This document shows, piece by piece, positions 23,839 to 34,933 of a DNA stretch of 64,000 nucleotides. The notes beneath the pieces are model-generated. The model was given only the letters and a program-made list of their open reading frames with translations, was not told the DNA's origin and ran no database searches. Position numbers and translations under genes: made by a program. How positions within the stretch are numbered: position 1 is the stretch's first letter; every line of letters starts with the position of its first letter. This stretch comes from Pleurotus djamor (Eukaryota > Basidiomycota > Agaricomycetes > Agaricales > Pleurotaceae), in assembly GCA_029747585.1 (NCBI GenBank), contig JAPEVF010000171.1, positions 1 through 64,000 on the forward strand. Reading direction: 5' to 3'.

Positions 23839-23927
23839 TGGACCAGCCACGCGCTCTGAGTAGAGATGAGTATTGGAGATGAGGATCAACCTGGGGAACA
23901 TAGAGCTTGATAGGGAGTCCTTTTATA
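23839..23927 (-). promoter_or_regulatory. SKL-type core promoter and leader of SKL-2
   Basis: On the minus strand TATAAAAG begins at 23927 and CAGGTTGATCCTC at 23893 (34 nt). GCGTGGCTGGTCCA lies at 23852-23839, 43 nt before the ATG. The two GG-TG-TCC cores start 43 nt apart. Confidence 0.75.
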
Positions 23928-24761
23928 GGATCACCCTCGGACTCAAGACTCGTTCAAGTGTTGACTTTGCACATTTGCTAGTTGCTCTCGAACTTGGGCG
24001 TTCAACTTTGCCGATACGTCGGTTACCAGATCGGCTGTGAAATTGATGGTTTCAACGGTCGCATCCACCTAACAAGGAGATGATCGCTGGGAGATTGGTG
24101 CTCGGTTACGAAATGGTGATGGTGTGGACTGGGTGTCAATTGAACGCGTAGGGTAACCATATGGTCCGTGAATTTGCCGACCAGCGTAATCCCCAAGTAA
24201 TCCCCTGCGGACCCTGCCAAGTGAGACGACGATGGCGATAGTGCAGCTGAACTTGAACGTTTGAACGTCCAGAGGTGGCGAAAACCCATGGAATGACAAC
24301 AGTTGATCGTTGTCGCGAATCGACATATTCCCGGTGATGCTGATGGGATAAGGAAGGTCGGACAGATTCTGTAGCGAAGGCACATATCAACCAGGGAGGC
24401 ACAATCACAGTCACTGAGGAACTACCTTGCAATTGACTGCAGCGGAAAATAGATCGACTTAGTGCTGAAACTTGGAGGTAGCCGTAGGAACATGCAGGGT
24501 CATCGCCTTGAGCGACTATGTTGCAATGCATAGCACGTCGATTACGGAGTTTTTCATGGTTTCAGTATCTCTTACGGGCGCCCGTCGGTGATCGCTGGAC
24601 GTCTGGACCATGTAGCCAGAAAACATAAATCAGGACATCGCAATGGCCGCATCAGGCGCATGCGGTCACGCGATGTCCCTGATGTCGTGTAACTGTAAGT
24701 TCGCGAATAAGCAATGATAATTGCTGATGTACTTCTATGTATAGTGTTTTTCTATCTGGAT
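23928..24761. other. Intergenic region
   Basis: Distal SKL-2 promoter on the left (to about 24030, similar to the SKL-1 upstream region). The rest has overlapping minus-strand ORFs around 24023-24531 with no recognisable protein. Confidence 0.4.
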
Positions 24762-25615
24762 TCAAGGATGACGAGAGCGTGACTTTGATTTGGGCCGGCG
24801 CACAGGAGGTTTGGGATGCCCATGTGGGGTCGGCTTAGCGGGGAAATGGGAACGGCTTGACGTGCGTGGCTGGGGCTGAGCTGAAGACGGATGAAGGTGA
24901 TGATGGCTTGATGTGTGCATGGGGTGACGACTTGAAGTGCGAGTAGGCCGATGTGAAGTCGAGGAGCCCGGAGTTGGGTGGCTTGAGGTGCGTGATGGAG
25001 GAGGTCGCTCTGCTGTTGGACAATTCCACTTTGGTGTATCGTTGACTTGAATCCAACGGCCTTGTTGAGTCTCATTAGTGGTTCGACGTGCAAGGAGACC
25101 GCCCTTGACGTGTTCTTCTTTCAACAGTTGATCGATATCCTCTCTGCTGTAGAGGAGGACGTCGATACTCGCTGCGGGCCCTAGCACTTGTTTGAATACA
25201 CACAATCGACGGTTGTCGATCGAAAGATAGCCGTATTCGTCATCTCGGTAAATTCTGAGTATTTTGGGGAATACAGTGGTGAGATAGGTCTTTGGATCGG
25301 TATGATTTCTGGCGCCGTTGATGAACAGCGCGATATTTTCGAGATGACCGTCTTTTGGGATATGGACCGATCTTGAGACAGAGTCCTGGGTGAACCCAAG
25401 TTCGTCAAGTGTAAAGCTAGTCTCTTGTGGAGTCGGTGCGTCGAAGTCGCGAGCGGAAACACTCCTGGCTTGGATGGACCACGCAGAGGTACCACAAATG
25501 ACCCAAACTAACCAAACCTACAAGGGATTAATTGTTTGATGAGTTCAGCAGGGATTTCAGACAAAATAACATACAAAGTTAAGCATGCCAGCAAGTGAAT
25601 GACGAGGCGAGTCAT
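24762..25615 (-). CDS. Predicted secreted protein with His/Ser/Pro-rich basic tail
   Basis: It starts MTRLVIHLLACLTL (ATG 25615-25613). An intron splits the hydrophobic segment, and the next exon reads VWLVWVICGTSAWSIQA, so a signal peptide is likely. The exact splice boundaries here are ambiguous. A mature globular part follows: TPQETSFTLDELGFTQDSVS, HIPKDGHLENIALFINGARN, FPKILRIYRDDEYGYLSIDN and GPAASIDVLLYSREDIDQLL. The C-terminal third is rich in Ser, Thr, His and Pro (TSSHPTPGSSTSHRPTRTSS) and ends KSKSRSRHP with TGA 24762-24764. No family recognised. A small secreted protein or effector-like role is possible but unsupported. Confidence 0.6.
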
Positions 25616-26287
25616 CAGACGCGAAGTGAGAATCCTTATATCGCGCACTAGGCCGTAGTCCTGAGAACTGAGAAGACTCTGGTCAACGGATAAAAAANGC
25701 GCGAATGAGCTGGAGTCGTCAGAAACCGCGTTCAAGAATGGGAATCTCGCTAGCTAGGCAATTTCAAGGGAGATTATGCGTTGAATTGACAGCGATAAAG
25801 ACTAGAAACGGGAAACGCAGGGAAAACGTGAGCTACTTGCCACCATGGACGCATGCTACTCACACGAGAAGTTCCGGTACTCTTCAAGCCCGAGGACCAT
25901 TTCAAGTGTAGCTCTGCTAGCTTGTGAAAGAGAGGAGAGTTGGCTGTCCATACCACTTAGTGAGACCACGGAAGGAAAAAAAANTCTAAGGAAATCAAAG
26001 AGATATGGGCTGTTTGAGGTGAGAACCAGGACAGGTTGGAAGCTCCGGGCGGCCCTTAGAGAGGGTTGAATTGAATATTTCAGGTATCAAGTTGCGTTTG
26101 ACATCCAACTGGAGAGAGCTGGCTAGTGGGATAGTTATTCAATATTGAGACTCGCAGGGAATCTTGAGTGGGAGAGTGGCAAGCGCTAAGCGCCTGGGCG
26201 CCTTCTGGTTCTCCTTCGTCCATCTTCCGTCAATGTTTCTTGCCGCTGACAGTATCTTGGTATAGCCAAGTGAGGTCGATCTGCATG
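25616..26287. other. Intergenic region upstream of the P450 remnant
   Basis: No gene. N bases occur near 25697 and 25984. I could not extend the P450 homology leftward into this stretch. Confidence 0.4.
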
Positions 26288-26950
26288 GAACATCGAAAGC
26301 AGAAGCATGCTTCCTGGAGGCTCTTCGAATGTATCGTACGTCACACTATTCCGTCTAGAATGATCCCCTACAGTCCGAGCCTCACATAGTGTTTGCCTCT
26401 CAGCCGTTGGGTACATGATCACCCGCGATACCGCCGAGGATCTCATCCTCACGACATACGACGAGAACGGTGTCTCTAAGCATGTGCCTGTTGAGAAAGG
26501 GACACGCCTCATCGTTGACCTCGTTGGAATTCGTAAGTCTACCTAAACTACAGCCTATTCTGCCCGCCTCATCTGACTATTTTCATGGACGGGAAGATTA
26601 CAACCCGCGTCATTTCCCACAACCAGAAGAGTACCGTCCTTCGAGGTGGTATGGAGTCCACGAGAATGATATTTCCATGTTCTCCGTTGGGTCTCGTGCA
26701 TGTAAGTGGTTTCCACCATCTCATTGAGCGTGGGCCGTAACCTGAGTCTGCTATAGGCATTGGCCGTCGATTCGCCATCACGGAAGCAGTCTCATTCCTG
26801 AGTGCCGTCCTTGAAGACTGGAAAATCGAACCTGCCAAGAACTCCGCGAGTGAAACAAAAGCCCAGTGGAAAGAACGTGTGTCAAAGGTGCAGGTCAACA
26901 TGACGCTGGGTGTTGGGCCTGTGTCTGTACGACTTGTTAGGCGCAAGTGA
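26288..26950 (+). pseudogene. P450 3'-half remnant (P450-2)
   Basis: Only the C-terminal part of a P450 is present. SKAEACFLEALRMY carries ExxR, then after an intron come VGYMITRDTAEDLILTTYDE and HVPVEKGTRLIVDLVGI. Next are FSVGSRA and, after an intron, CIGRRFAITEAVSFLSAVLE. The end is VSVRLVRRK with TGA 26948-26950. The sequence is very close to P450-1 in the same region (GYVITRDAAEDLILKTYDEN), so it is a truncated duplicate. The membrane anchor, C-helix and I-helix exons are absent upstream. Confidence 0.75.
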
Positions 26951-28140
26951 TGCCGACGCACCCCGAAGTCGCCAATCTCGATAACAGCTATGCGACGGGC
27001 TACCTTTCTGTATTGTTTGCGATACCGTTACACCTCGACTGCTGGTGAAAGTGGTCAACTTTCGACATCGAGTACTTATCTAATACCATGCATCGTGACA
27101 TGTCGTGACACCACTTTGATCTCTACTCTACGATCACCCAACACAATAGATTCAAGAGACAAAGTTGTACTTAACCAAGTCTTGTTGCCCTCGTGTCGCC
27201 CTTATCTCGTCGCCAGTTCACTGCCCACCGATGAAGGAGGTCTTCTCGATATGTTCCGGTAGCCTCGTAACCAGTTCCATGCGACGATGATGTGGATTCT
27301 CGCATTTCACTGCGCCGGGCCGAGTTCCCGACCGCTTTCCTAAATTAGGCTTTCAGGCCAAACCCCCAGACTGCTCTACCCCGGCGTGGTACTACTACAC
27401 ACACGCAATTCTTCAGTTTTGAAGCCAAGTAAACGAGAGTGCGTGGGCAGCAAGTCGGCCTGAAGCAGCGAGATATCTTTTCCAGCGGCCGTGGCAACAC
27501 TTGGTTGAATGGTGGAACGTAGTTATCTTCAAGATAACAGTTCCAAACCGATCTCTTGAAATTGCTGAACATTCGACGCGGCGTACATCCGTCTCTCAAA
27601 AATACAATGGAGGCCGTATTTCCTGCTTGGAATTTCAAGTTGCCCATCCTACACCACAGAAAAGCAACTGCCCCTTGTGTACACCAGTCAACGATAGCTC
27701 CTCTCCCTCGTTTGCTATACCGCCCCTCTCGTCAAGTAGCCCTGCGTCAAAGTATGGGGTTGAAGCCAGAAACGTCCACGGTATCAAAATTTGCTATGAA
27801 AGCCTGCGTCAGACGCACCGCTGTGTTGCAATTGCATCCACAATCTCCACAATTTGGGTAGACCTCAACGAATGTCCGGCGATGGCTCTAGTGTCGCTAC
27901 CTCCTTGCTGTCTACCCAGCTTGTGTTGCATGCTGCCGAGACGGTCGCGTACGCATCCGGGCGCGCTTACTGGAGCTCTTCACCCACGTTACTGATGGCC
28001 GGCCGACATCATGTTCAAACCTTATACACAATTCCTAAAAATATGGAGGTCATGATATCTTCAGCGCCTTAAATTCATGGAGGACGACGCACAGGACGTT
28101 ACCAGACAAGATCGAGAGTGCTTGGATCCAGGACAAGGTC
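26951..28140. other. Intergenic region with a short repeat shared with 30.75 kb
   Basis: No gene supported. CACACGCAATTCTTCA and a later block CGGCCGTGGCAACACTTGGT (about 27400-27505) recur with small changes at about 30749-30836, upstream of P450-3. ORFs at 27501-27995 and 27556-27861 show no domains. Confidence 0.4.
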
Positions 28141-30516
28141 ATGACAGCTCGTACGTTTCATTGTGGCGTCCCCCCTGCAACCGATCCTCAGGTTTGCTTC
28201 TACAGCCGTCCAGCGACACTCTGCGAGGCATGCTGGCAAGGCTCACCCATGTCCAATTCGCACAAGGACCCATTCTGGTTTACCACGGCTCTTTCTTCGA
28301 ATCTGCCTGAGCGAACATCCTGGGGCCAGCAAGGCCTAAACCTACACAAGGATCACGCATCAGAAAGATGTTGTTCCTCATTCAACTACGACATCTCTTC
28401 CCTCCGCGAGACGGCCTCGTCCGGCTGCGAGTGGTGTCAACTCATGATGAGATTTTATGAAAGATTCAGCGACCGACGATATTTTCATTTGGCTACTCGA
28501 CTGCAACTCAAACTTGTCTTCCTGAAGGTGCGCAACCAAGAGTCTTATCTGCCCACCCATGATGGGCCCAGGTTGGACACCATGCAATCAACGCTACCTC
28601 TACCCCATGGACTCGAGGAGGGCGAGTTGATGGAAATCACAACTTGGATCGAGGGAGATGGAATTACTTCAAAACGCGAACAATTTCATCTTCTCTTCCC
28701 TTACACTGATTATGGTGCGTTTCTCTCTTCAAGTCCAGTGATTGACCTGCACTCACTGAGCAAGACAGACGACCCACTCTCTAACTTAATCAGGGCCAGG
28801 AGTCCTATGCTAGACGTCCAATCAGAACATGCACACAAACTCGCTTTGCGGTGTATTGAAGAATGCAACAACAACCACAGTGACTTTGGTTGTGGAGCAC
28901 GGACGGTCCCCAAACCGCTTCCGACTCGCGTCATCGATTGCTCCGACCCCGAGCACCCTAGACTTCTCAGCACGAATGGGAGTAACGGGACGTACGTCAC
29001 GCTGAGCTACGTCTGGGGCGGGGATCAACCACACAAGACCACGAAAAATAACATTTCTTCATATTATACCGGCATTCAGGCTACACATCTACCGCAGACC
29101 ATCAAAGACGCGATCATAACGACTCAATCGCTGGGGCTCATCTACCTCTGGGTCGACAGTTTGTGCATCATCCAAGATTCCACGGAGGATAAAACCCGAG
29201 AACTTGGCCAGATGGCCAGGATTTACGCCAATGCTTACTTGACTATCATTGCAGCAGACGCTTCTTCTGTCTCCCAGGGGTTTCTACAACGTAGGCCGGC
29301 ACAGCCGATGGCACGATTCCATGTGAGATGCCCCAATGACCAGCTGGGAAATATGTATCTCTGGTGGGACTCGAGCAATACCAACGCAGTCCCAGACCCT
29401 ATCGACACACGAGCATGGTGCTATCAAGAATGGATATTGTCCCCGCGGGCGTTGGTCTTTTCGTCTAAAGCAATGGAGTACTACTGTAACAATGGGACAG
29501 TGCGCACTGGGAACGCCATAGTACCTGAACGCAAGGAGCGCCTCCCGGGCACGATCCTCCCCTCCGTCACGCCGGAGCCGCAGCTGCTCACACCCAAGAT
29601 TGAATTTGCCTTCCGCGATACCTGGTTCCGCGTCGTCGCGGAGTACACGCGGCGACAAATGACTGAGCCAAGCGATAGGCTTGTCGCGTTAGCTGGGGTA
29701 GCCGAGATGTTTGGGCTCATCTTCGCAACTGATTATCTCGCGGGGCTGTGGCGCAAGACGCTGCTAGAAGACCTGAGTTGGGAAGTGCCTGTAGCACATA
29801 GTACGCCGCAGCGAAGGCCAAGTGTAAATCGGAAGCCGTCGTGGTCGTGGGTTGCGGTGGACGGGGAAGTAGAGCTGCAGCGCTTGGGCTCGGCTACACC
29901 CATAGCGAAGGTTTTGAGATGCGACGTGACACTGAAGGCGCAGGAGCATGCTTATGGCGCGGTAACCGATGGTACACTTGTTCTTCAGGCCCCACTGCTG
30001 AAGGCAAGGCCTCGGGGTAGCTCAAGCCCCGACAAAGTTGAACTGGAAATTTTGGACTCTTGTAACGGAAGAACCGACACACAAGGTTTACATCCCACAG
30101 ACACAAACTATGGTGTCGTTTGCAAGAATACTCTCTTCAATTCAGACAGCGAACACCCGCAGCGCAGCAGCCTCAGCATCGTGCAATGGCTCAAGGACAA
30201 CACCGGGGTTCGATCGCGACTCAAACCATCCTCCGAGTCTACCTCACGTCTTGGTTCACCGGGTTTCCGCAAGGTCCTCGGGACGTTCGACACGATGGAT
30301 CATACTGCCACCAGCCACCAAAGCGGTAGTAGCGTAAATGTGTATCTCGCCCTGCTGCATAGTGACAAATACTCAGTGTATGGACTTATACTCTCTTCGG
30401 CGGGACGCGAGGGTCAGGCTCAGGGAACATCCTACCGCCGCGTAGGTGTTTTCAATGGCTTGATAGACGATGGGTTTATTGAGAGCTTAGATTCAGAGGA
30501 GCTCGTTGTGATTTGA
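28141..30516 (+). CDS. HET-domain protein (heterokaryon incompatibility)
   Basis: An uninterrupted 791-codon ORF. The N-terminal 230 residues contain Cys pairs (CEACW; SGCEWCQLMM). The HET domain begins near residue 280 with YVTLSYVWGGDQPHKTTKNN. It continues LPQTIKDAIITTQSLGLIYL and WVDSLCIIQDSTEDKTRELG, then QMARIYANAYLTIIAADASS. The block DTRAWCYQEWILSPRALVF is also typical. The C-terminal region (KPSWSWVAVDGEVELQ and beyond) is the usual variable part. HET proteins mediate non-self recognition and cell death after hyphal fusion in filamentous fungi. The absence of introns is unusual next to the intron-rich neighbours but common in this family. Confidence 0.92.
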   Translation: MTARTFHCGVPPATDPQVCFYSRPATLCEACWQGSPMSNSHKDPFWFTTALSSNLPERTSWGQQGLNLHKDHASERCCSSFNYDISSLRETASSGCEWCQLMMRFYERFSDRRYFHLATRLQLKLVFLKVRNQESYLPTHDGPRLDTMQSTLPLPHGLEEGELMEITTWIEGDGITSKREQFHLLFPYTDYGAFLSSSPVIDLHSLSKTDDPLSNLIRARSPMLDVQSEHAHKLALRCIEECNNNHSDFGCGARTVPKPLPTRVIDCSDPEHPRLLSTNGSNGTYVTLSYVWGGDQPHKTTKNNISSYYTGIQATHLPQTIKDAIITTQSLGLIYLWVDSLCIIQDSTEDKTRELGQMARIYANAYLTIIAADASSVSQGFLQRRPAQPMARFHVRCPNDQLGNMYLWWDSSNTNAVPDPIDTRAWCYQEWILSPRALVFSSKAMEYYCNNGTVRTGNAIVPERKERLPGTILPSVTPEPQLLTPKIEFAFRDTWFRVVAEYTRRQMTEPSDRLVALAGVAEMFGLIFATDYLAGLWRKTLLEDLSWEVPVAHSTPQRRPSVNRKPSWSWVAVDGEVELQRLGSATPIAKVLRCDVTLKAQEHAYGAVTDGTLVLQAPLLKARPRGSSSPDKVELEILDSCNGRTDTQGLHPTDTNYGVVCKNTLFNSDSEHPQRSSLSIVQWLKDNTGVRSRLKPSSESTSRLGSPGFRKVLGTFDTMDHTATSHQSGSSVNVYLALLHSDKYSVYGLILSSAGREGQAQGTSYRRVGVFNGLIDDGFIESLDSEELVVI

Positions 30517-30992
30517 GGTGCACAAGCATTGAATATTGACGCGTAACGCATGACGGTTCACTCGAAAGTGTACAATTTACTTTTTGTGATGAATGAAATC
30601 CATGATGCATGATGAAGCTTCTGAAGATTGGTGTTACGGCTGCGTTCCAACCTTATGAAGAACCAGGGTCGATGATCCTTTGCCGAACTTGACGTGCGCC
30701 TCTTTCGAACCTTCAACCAACCTTCAAACCACCATGACACCAACGACGCACACGCAATTCTTCAACTCTAAGCAGCGCAAAGTTGGCTAGTCGGAGAGGT
30801 TGATTTTCTTTCCAACGGCCTTGGCAACCCTTGGTCGTCTTGGTTCCGTTGGAATAGCGAACCTGATCATGGAGTCATTAGCCATGTTTTCGACACTGGA
30901 GTTGCGCCCAAGCTTGGGCGCTGGCAAGGCGCTGGACATCGTCAAGACCACGGAGGAGTCACGAAATCCTTTCCTTCTTCCCACTAAGACTC
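30517..30992. other. Intergenic region upstream of P450-3
   Basis: Holds the HET gene 3' flank, the repeat block shared with 27.4 kb (about 30749-30836) and the P450-3 promoter. A minus-strand ORF at 30787-30984 ends RVAKAVGKKINLSD but has no other support. Confidence 0.4.
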
Positions 30993-33227
30993 ATGGGTAC
31001 AAGCGACGTTTTGACATGGGCAGTGTTCACCACATTGGCTGTATTCCTAGCTGGACGGGTGCTGGCTTACAATGCTGCGAAGAAGGTGAGTTGCTACCTA
31101 TGCATTCCCCATCACCATCATGTTGATCTTCCTTTGCTTGCTAGCGAGTCAGTGATCTCCCAGGCCAGCGACCATTGTTCGCGACTACATCACCTTTGGG
31201 AGCCTTGCTTCCGACATCTCGGTTTCACCCAGGCTTGAGCTGGCAATGGCTGTGGAGGCACCAAGGTGCGCACATCTTTGTCATAGTCAAATATGATCGG
31301 CTGACCAGAGGCTTCCCCCGCCTATCTATCCTCCATCCAGTATACGAACGATACGGTAGTGAGACCATCTCGCAGTTGGCTCTGCTGGGTGGGGGTCCCA
31401 CAATATACACGTCCTCCATGGAAGCTGCTAAACAGATCGTCTCGACCAAGGGTCAATTCACAAAATCTGATGCATCCATCGCCCTTGTCAAGTGAGTATC
31501 GATTCAAATACTGACACCTCTAGTGGTCTGAACTCGATGTAGGGTTTGGGGAAAGAACGTCTTCACAGAGAATGGCAATGAGTGGAAGCGGCAGCGCCGT
31601 ATCTTGGCACCCGCGTTTACGAACAAGACGTACGCTGTTCCCCTCAATTTCACTGTTTCAAACATTGACCTTCCTTTTAGCTACGCGCTAGTTTGTCAGG
31701 AAACGTCGTCCACCTACCAGGAGATGTCGTCAGCGGAAGGGTGGGATGATGCGAAGGTCGTTGACATCCCTTCAGCAAGTGTCATCACATCCAAGGTATG
31801 TCACCATGACACTCCCTCGCTGCCTTGCTCTCACATTCTGATTAGCTCGCTATGATACTCATCTCTCGGTGTGGATTCGGCAGCCCCCTCGAGTGGAACT
31901 TCGATAAAGCCTCACAGGGTGAAATGAACTTTGCTCAAGCACTCGGGATCGCGTCTTCTTCGTTAATCGCTCGGTTGATCATACCAACATGGATGTATCG
32001 GCTTCCCATTGCACGGTACGTGTGGATGCTTGCCCTCAGTTCATATATCTACCCAAATTGTTTCTTTATAGGCTTCGAGAAATGGACACCGCGTACCAAA
32101 TCGCTGGAAAGTTTATGAGAGACTTGATCGTGTCTCGAAAACGGGATGTGCATATCGGGCTGGATACTGAGCGCAACGACATCCTTAGCCTGTTGATCAA
32201 TGCTAGTGAGGCTGAGGGAAAGCTGGGTATGGATCATGAAGAGCTGGTACGTCCTATCGTATGCACCTCCAATCTGTCGACGTTGATGAATCAATGAATG
32301 TTAGATGGGTAATACGTTCTTGTTACTCTTCGCAGGTCAAGGTACAGTCTGTCGGTGCTTCTTTTTACCTCCATTACCCATTGACCATGAATCGCCCGCA
32401 GATACTACTGCACGTACGCTTGACGCAACGTTGGGATTCTTGGCCCTCTACGAAGAAATTCAACAGGAAGTTTACGAGCAGATCATCGATACGATCCGCG
32501 ATGGCTTGGTGCCCGTCAGTCCGTTTAATTTACCTCACGAAATATGCTTGACCGAACAGACTTTAGACTTTAGAAGACACTCAGAAGCTCTTCAAGATCG
32601 AAGCTTGCTTCCTAGAAGCCGCGCGCCTTTTCCGTCCGTCCTGTCTTCCTCTCAGATCTGGCCTTCATTCTCATCCGTCCTCTATTTCTACTTTCCACAG
32701 CTGCTGTCCCCATGTTCTCTAGACAAACATCGGAGGACCTCGTTCTACCTATATATGACTCAGACGGCCTGAAGGACCAACTCGCCGTCCCCGCTGACAC
32801 CGAGGTCGTTGTTGATGTAGTTGGCATGAGTAAGTCCCTTATCGAAGCCTTCCTTCGCCCTCCTCTCACCATTACTAGTGTACAACCCTCGACATTTCCC
32901 AGAACCTGAAGAATTCCGCCCTTCGCGGTGGTACGGTGCCCATGAAAATGACCTAGCGATGTTTTCTGTCGGTCCTCGAGCATGTCAGTTCGCCCTTCGC
33001 GTCCGTTTTCCCCGTTTCGCTTATATAGCCCCCGTGTAGGTATCGGGAAACGGTTTGCCATGACAGAGGCAATCACATTCTTAGCGTTGCTCTTGCGGGA
33101 TTGGAAGATAGAGGCTCCCCTCGCACCGGGTGAAACGAAGGATCAGTGGAGGGGTCGGGTTATGAAGTCTCATATGGAGTTGACTATGGGCGTCGGGAAG
33201 GTCCCCATTCGGATGGTGAGACGATAG
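30993..33227 (+). CDS. Cytochrome P450 (P450-3)
   Basis: The start MGTSDVLTWAVFTTLAVFLA gives a membrane anchor. Exons encode ASMEAAKQIVSTKGQFTKSD, then VWGKNVFTENGNEWKRQRRI and LAPAFTNKT (C-helix WxxxR). The I-helix AGQDTTARTLDATLGFLALY is joined across an intron at about 32341-32400. The ExxR region is KIEACFLEAARLFP, followed by RQTSEDLVLPIYDSDGL and VPADTEVVVDVVGM. The heme loop FSVGPRA is followed after an intron by GIGKRFAMTEAITFLALLLR. The end is GKVPIRMVRR, TAG 33225-33227. All key motifs are present, so the enzyme looks functional. It is clearly more distant from P450-1 than the remnant at 26.3 kb. Substrate unknown. Confidence 0.85.
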
Positions 33228-33522
33228 GTTTGTAAAGTATGTAGCGGTGAACTACGAGTGCAAGTGTTCCCCAATTATACAGGCTACTGAGGCGTCTGGC
33301 TTTTCTTGCAGTCCAGTGGACCACAGCAAACGTAAAGTCATAGTAAAAATCCTGTCACCATTGCAAACTACACCATTGAGTCAGTACAAAGTGTTTACTT
33401 ATTGATAGATCATTTGGACGGTTTTCAGTGAATCAGCTATAAATTGCAAATCGTACTCTAACATTCGCACAACGACACAGCTACCTTGTGGAACTGATTG
33501 AACTGAACTTGAAGCTGAAAGG

Positions 33523-34933
33523 CTAGCAGATCCGCTGAGGTCCGGCCAAGAAGGAAAATGTTGCCTGCCTCTTGACACGTTTCTCAACGGTGTCATCCCA
33601 CTGTAGAGAAAAACATAGGTCGTGAAGAAATAAGGTCACTTTCGGAACATAATATCTCACCGAGGTCACTTCTTGGGCGCGTCCCCAGTCAATGAGAGTA
33701 GGATGATTGGCCTTATCATCCCAGAGGATATTTGACGGTTGTATATCTGTGTGTAATACCTGAGAGTGAACCCTGACAGAAGGATTCGCCACTGTCAGAT
33801 TCAAGAGCTACGATCAAACATATAGAGAAACGTACACATAGACTTTGGCTTCCTTCACAATCAGTGGCAACAAAGTCTTCTCAAACTCTTCCCGGCAGGC
33901 ATCTTTATCTTTATGAAACTTCTGTTCATGACCTTTCCAATACGCCGTCTGCTTGAGGTCGGTCTTGCCCGAAACACCACGGACACGATGAATTGTCTAT
34001 TTTTGTACTTGCCTTTGGCAAGGAGTTGGCCGATCTTCTCCAGCCACATGGTTTCAGTTGCGAACATCTCTGTACCCGCTACATCCGCGCGAGGAGCTAC
34101 ATTAATGCCACGACCCGCTATTAGCGCAGGTCACGTACTTTTCCCAGTCTTTGCGTAGGCAGTGACATTGATGAGTTCACCTTTGACGTGGGCAGGCCAG
34201 CCATCGGTGACCTGATACGTAATCGCTGAGTTTCCTTGCGAGCCTACTTTCTTGAGGAGCTTCGTCACAAGACCAAGAGTGAGACTGGCTTCATCTACAG
34301 TAAGGTCGAGCACGTAAAAATGCGCTCAGTGAAATATACGGGAGATTTTGCCTTACCGCAGGCGGGATTGAAAGCAGGCGAATCAGGCTCTCCAGTGAGA
34401 ATATTGCGACGTCTGATGGCACAAGAAGCCCCATTCTTGGCGGGTTTGTTGGACTTGGATTGCTGCTTTCCCAGAGCCTGTCCGGCGGGTTTGTTAGACT
34501 TGGATTGTTGCTTCACCGGGGCTTGCTTCGCGGGTTTGTTGGACTTGGATTGCTGCTTCCCGGGAGCTTGCTTGGCAGGTTTGTTGGGCTTAGGTTGCTG
34601 CTTCCTCGGGCCCGGCCTAGCTTTCGGCGAGGGAGGTTGCATGTTCATTTTGGGCCTCGAAGGAGGCGGAGGCGGTTGCTTCTTCTTTGGAACATCGTTT
34701 CCATCGACGTCCTTCAGAATGAAAGTTTATGAGTCAATATGTACAAGGCAAAATAAGTATTAACAACTGACCAGCACGGACGCCTCAGCAGTGAACGAAC
34801 GTTGATGCTTCCAGTGATCACGAACCTTGAGGTTTGACTTTGAACCTTCGTCGGAAACCTGAGTAGGGGAGGACGAGGTAGCGAGAACAATTCCGAGTAC
34901 CAAGAAAACGGAGAGAAGCCCTCGGAAGTTCAT
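33523..34933 (-). CDS. SKL-3, kinase-like family member with a frameshift in exon 4
   Basis: Six minus-strand exons: 34772-34933, 34357-34711, 34139-34294, 33836-34096, 33661-33772 and 33523-33600. The signal peptide MNFRGLLSVFLVLGIVLATS is like SKL-4. The linker has four KQQSKSNKPAKQAPG-type units and then NGASC-AIRRRNILTGEPDSPAF-NPAC, so the usual KR cleavage pair is missing. Kinase landmarks are VGSQGNSAITYQV, VTAYAKTG, ATETMWLEKIGQLLAKG, HTDIQPSNILWD and TLIDWGRAQEVTS. The tail is FSFLAGPQRIC. Exon 4 is 261 nt, whereas the splice phases require 3n+1. One base is missing around 33980-33985, just after RQFIV, and the family sequence resumes in another frame. Either a recent pseudogene or an assembly error. 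Confidence 0.75.
34437..34612 (-). repeat. Coding minisatellite in SKL-3 exon 2
   Basis: Four imperfect units of about 45 nt encode K-Q-Q-S-K-S-N-K-P-A-K-Q-A-P-G variants. SKL-4 has a shorter version of the same linker. Confidence 0.8.
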
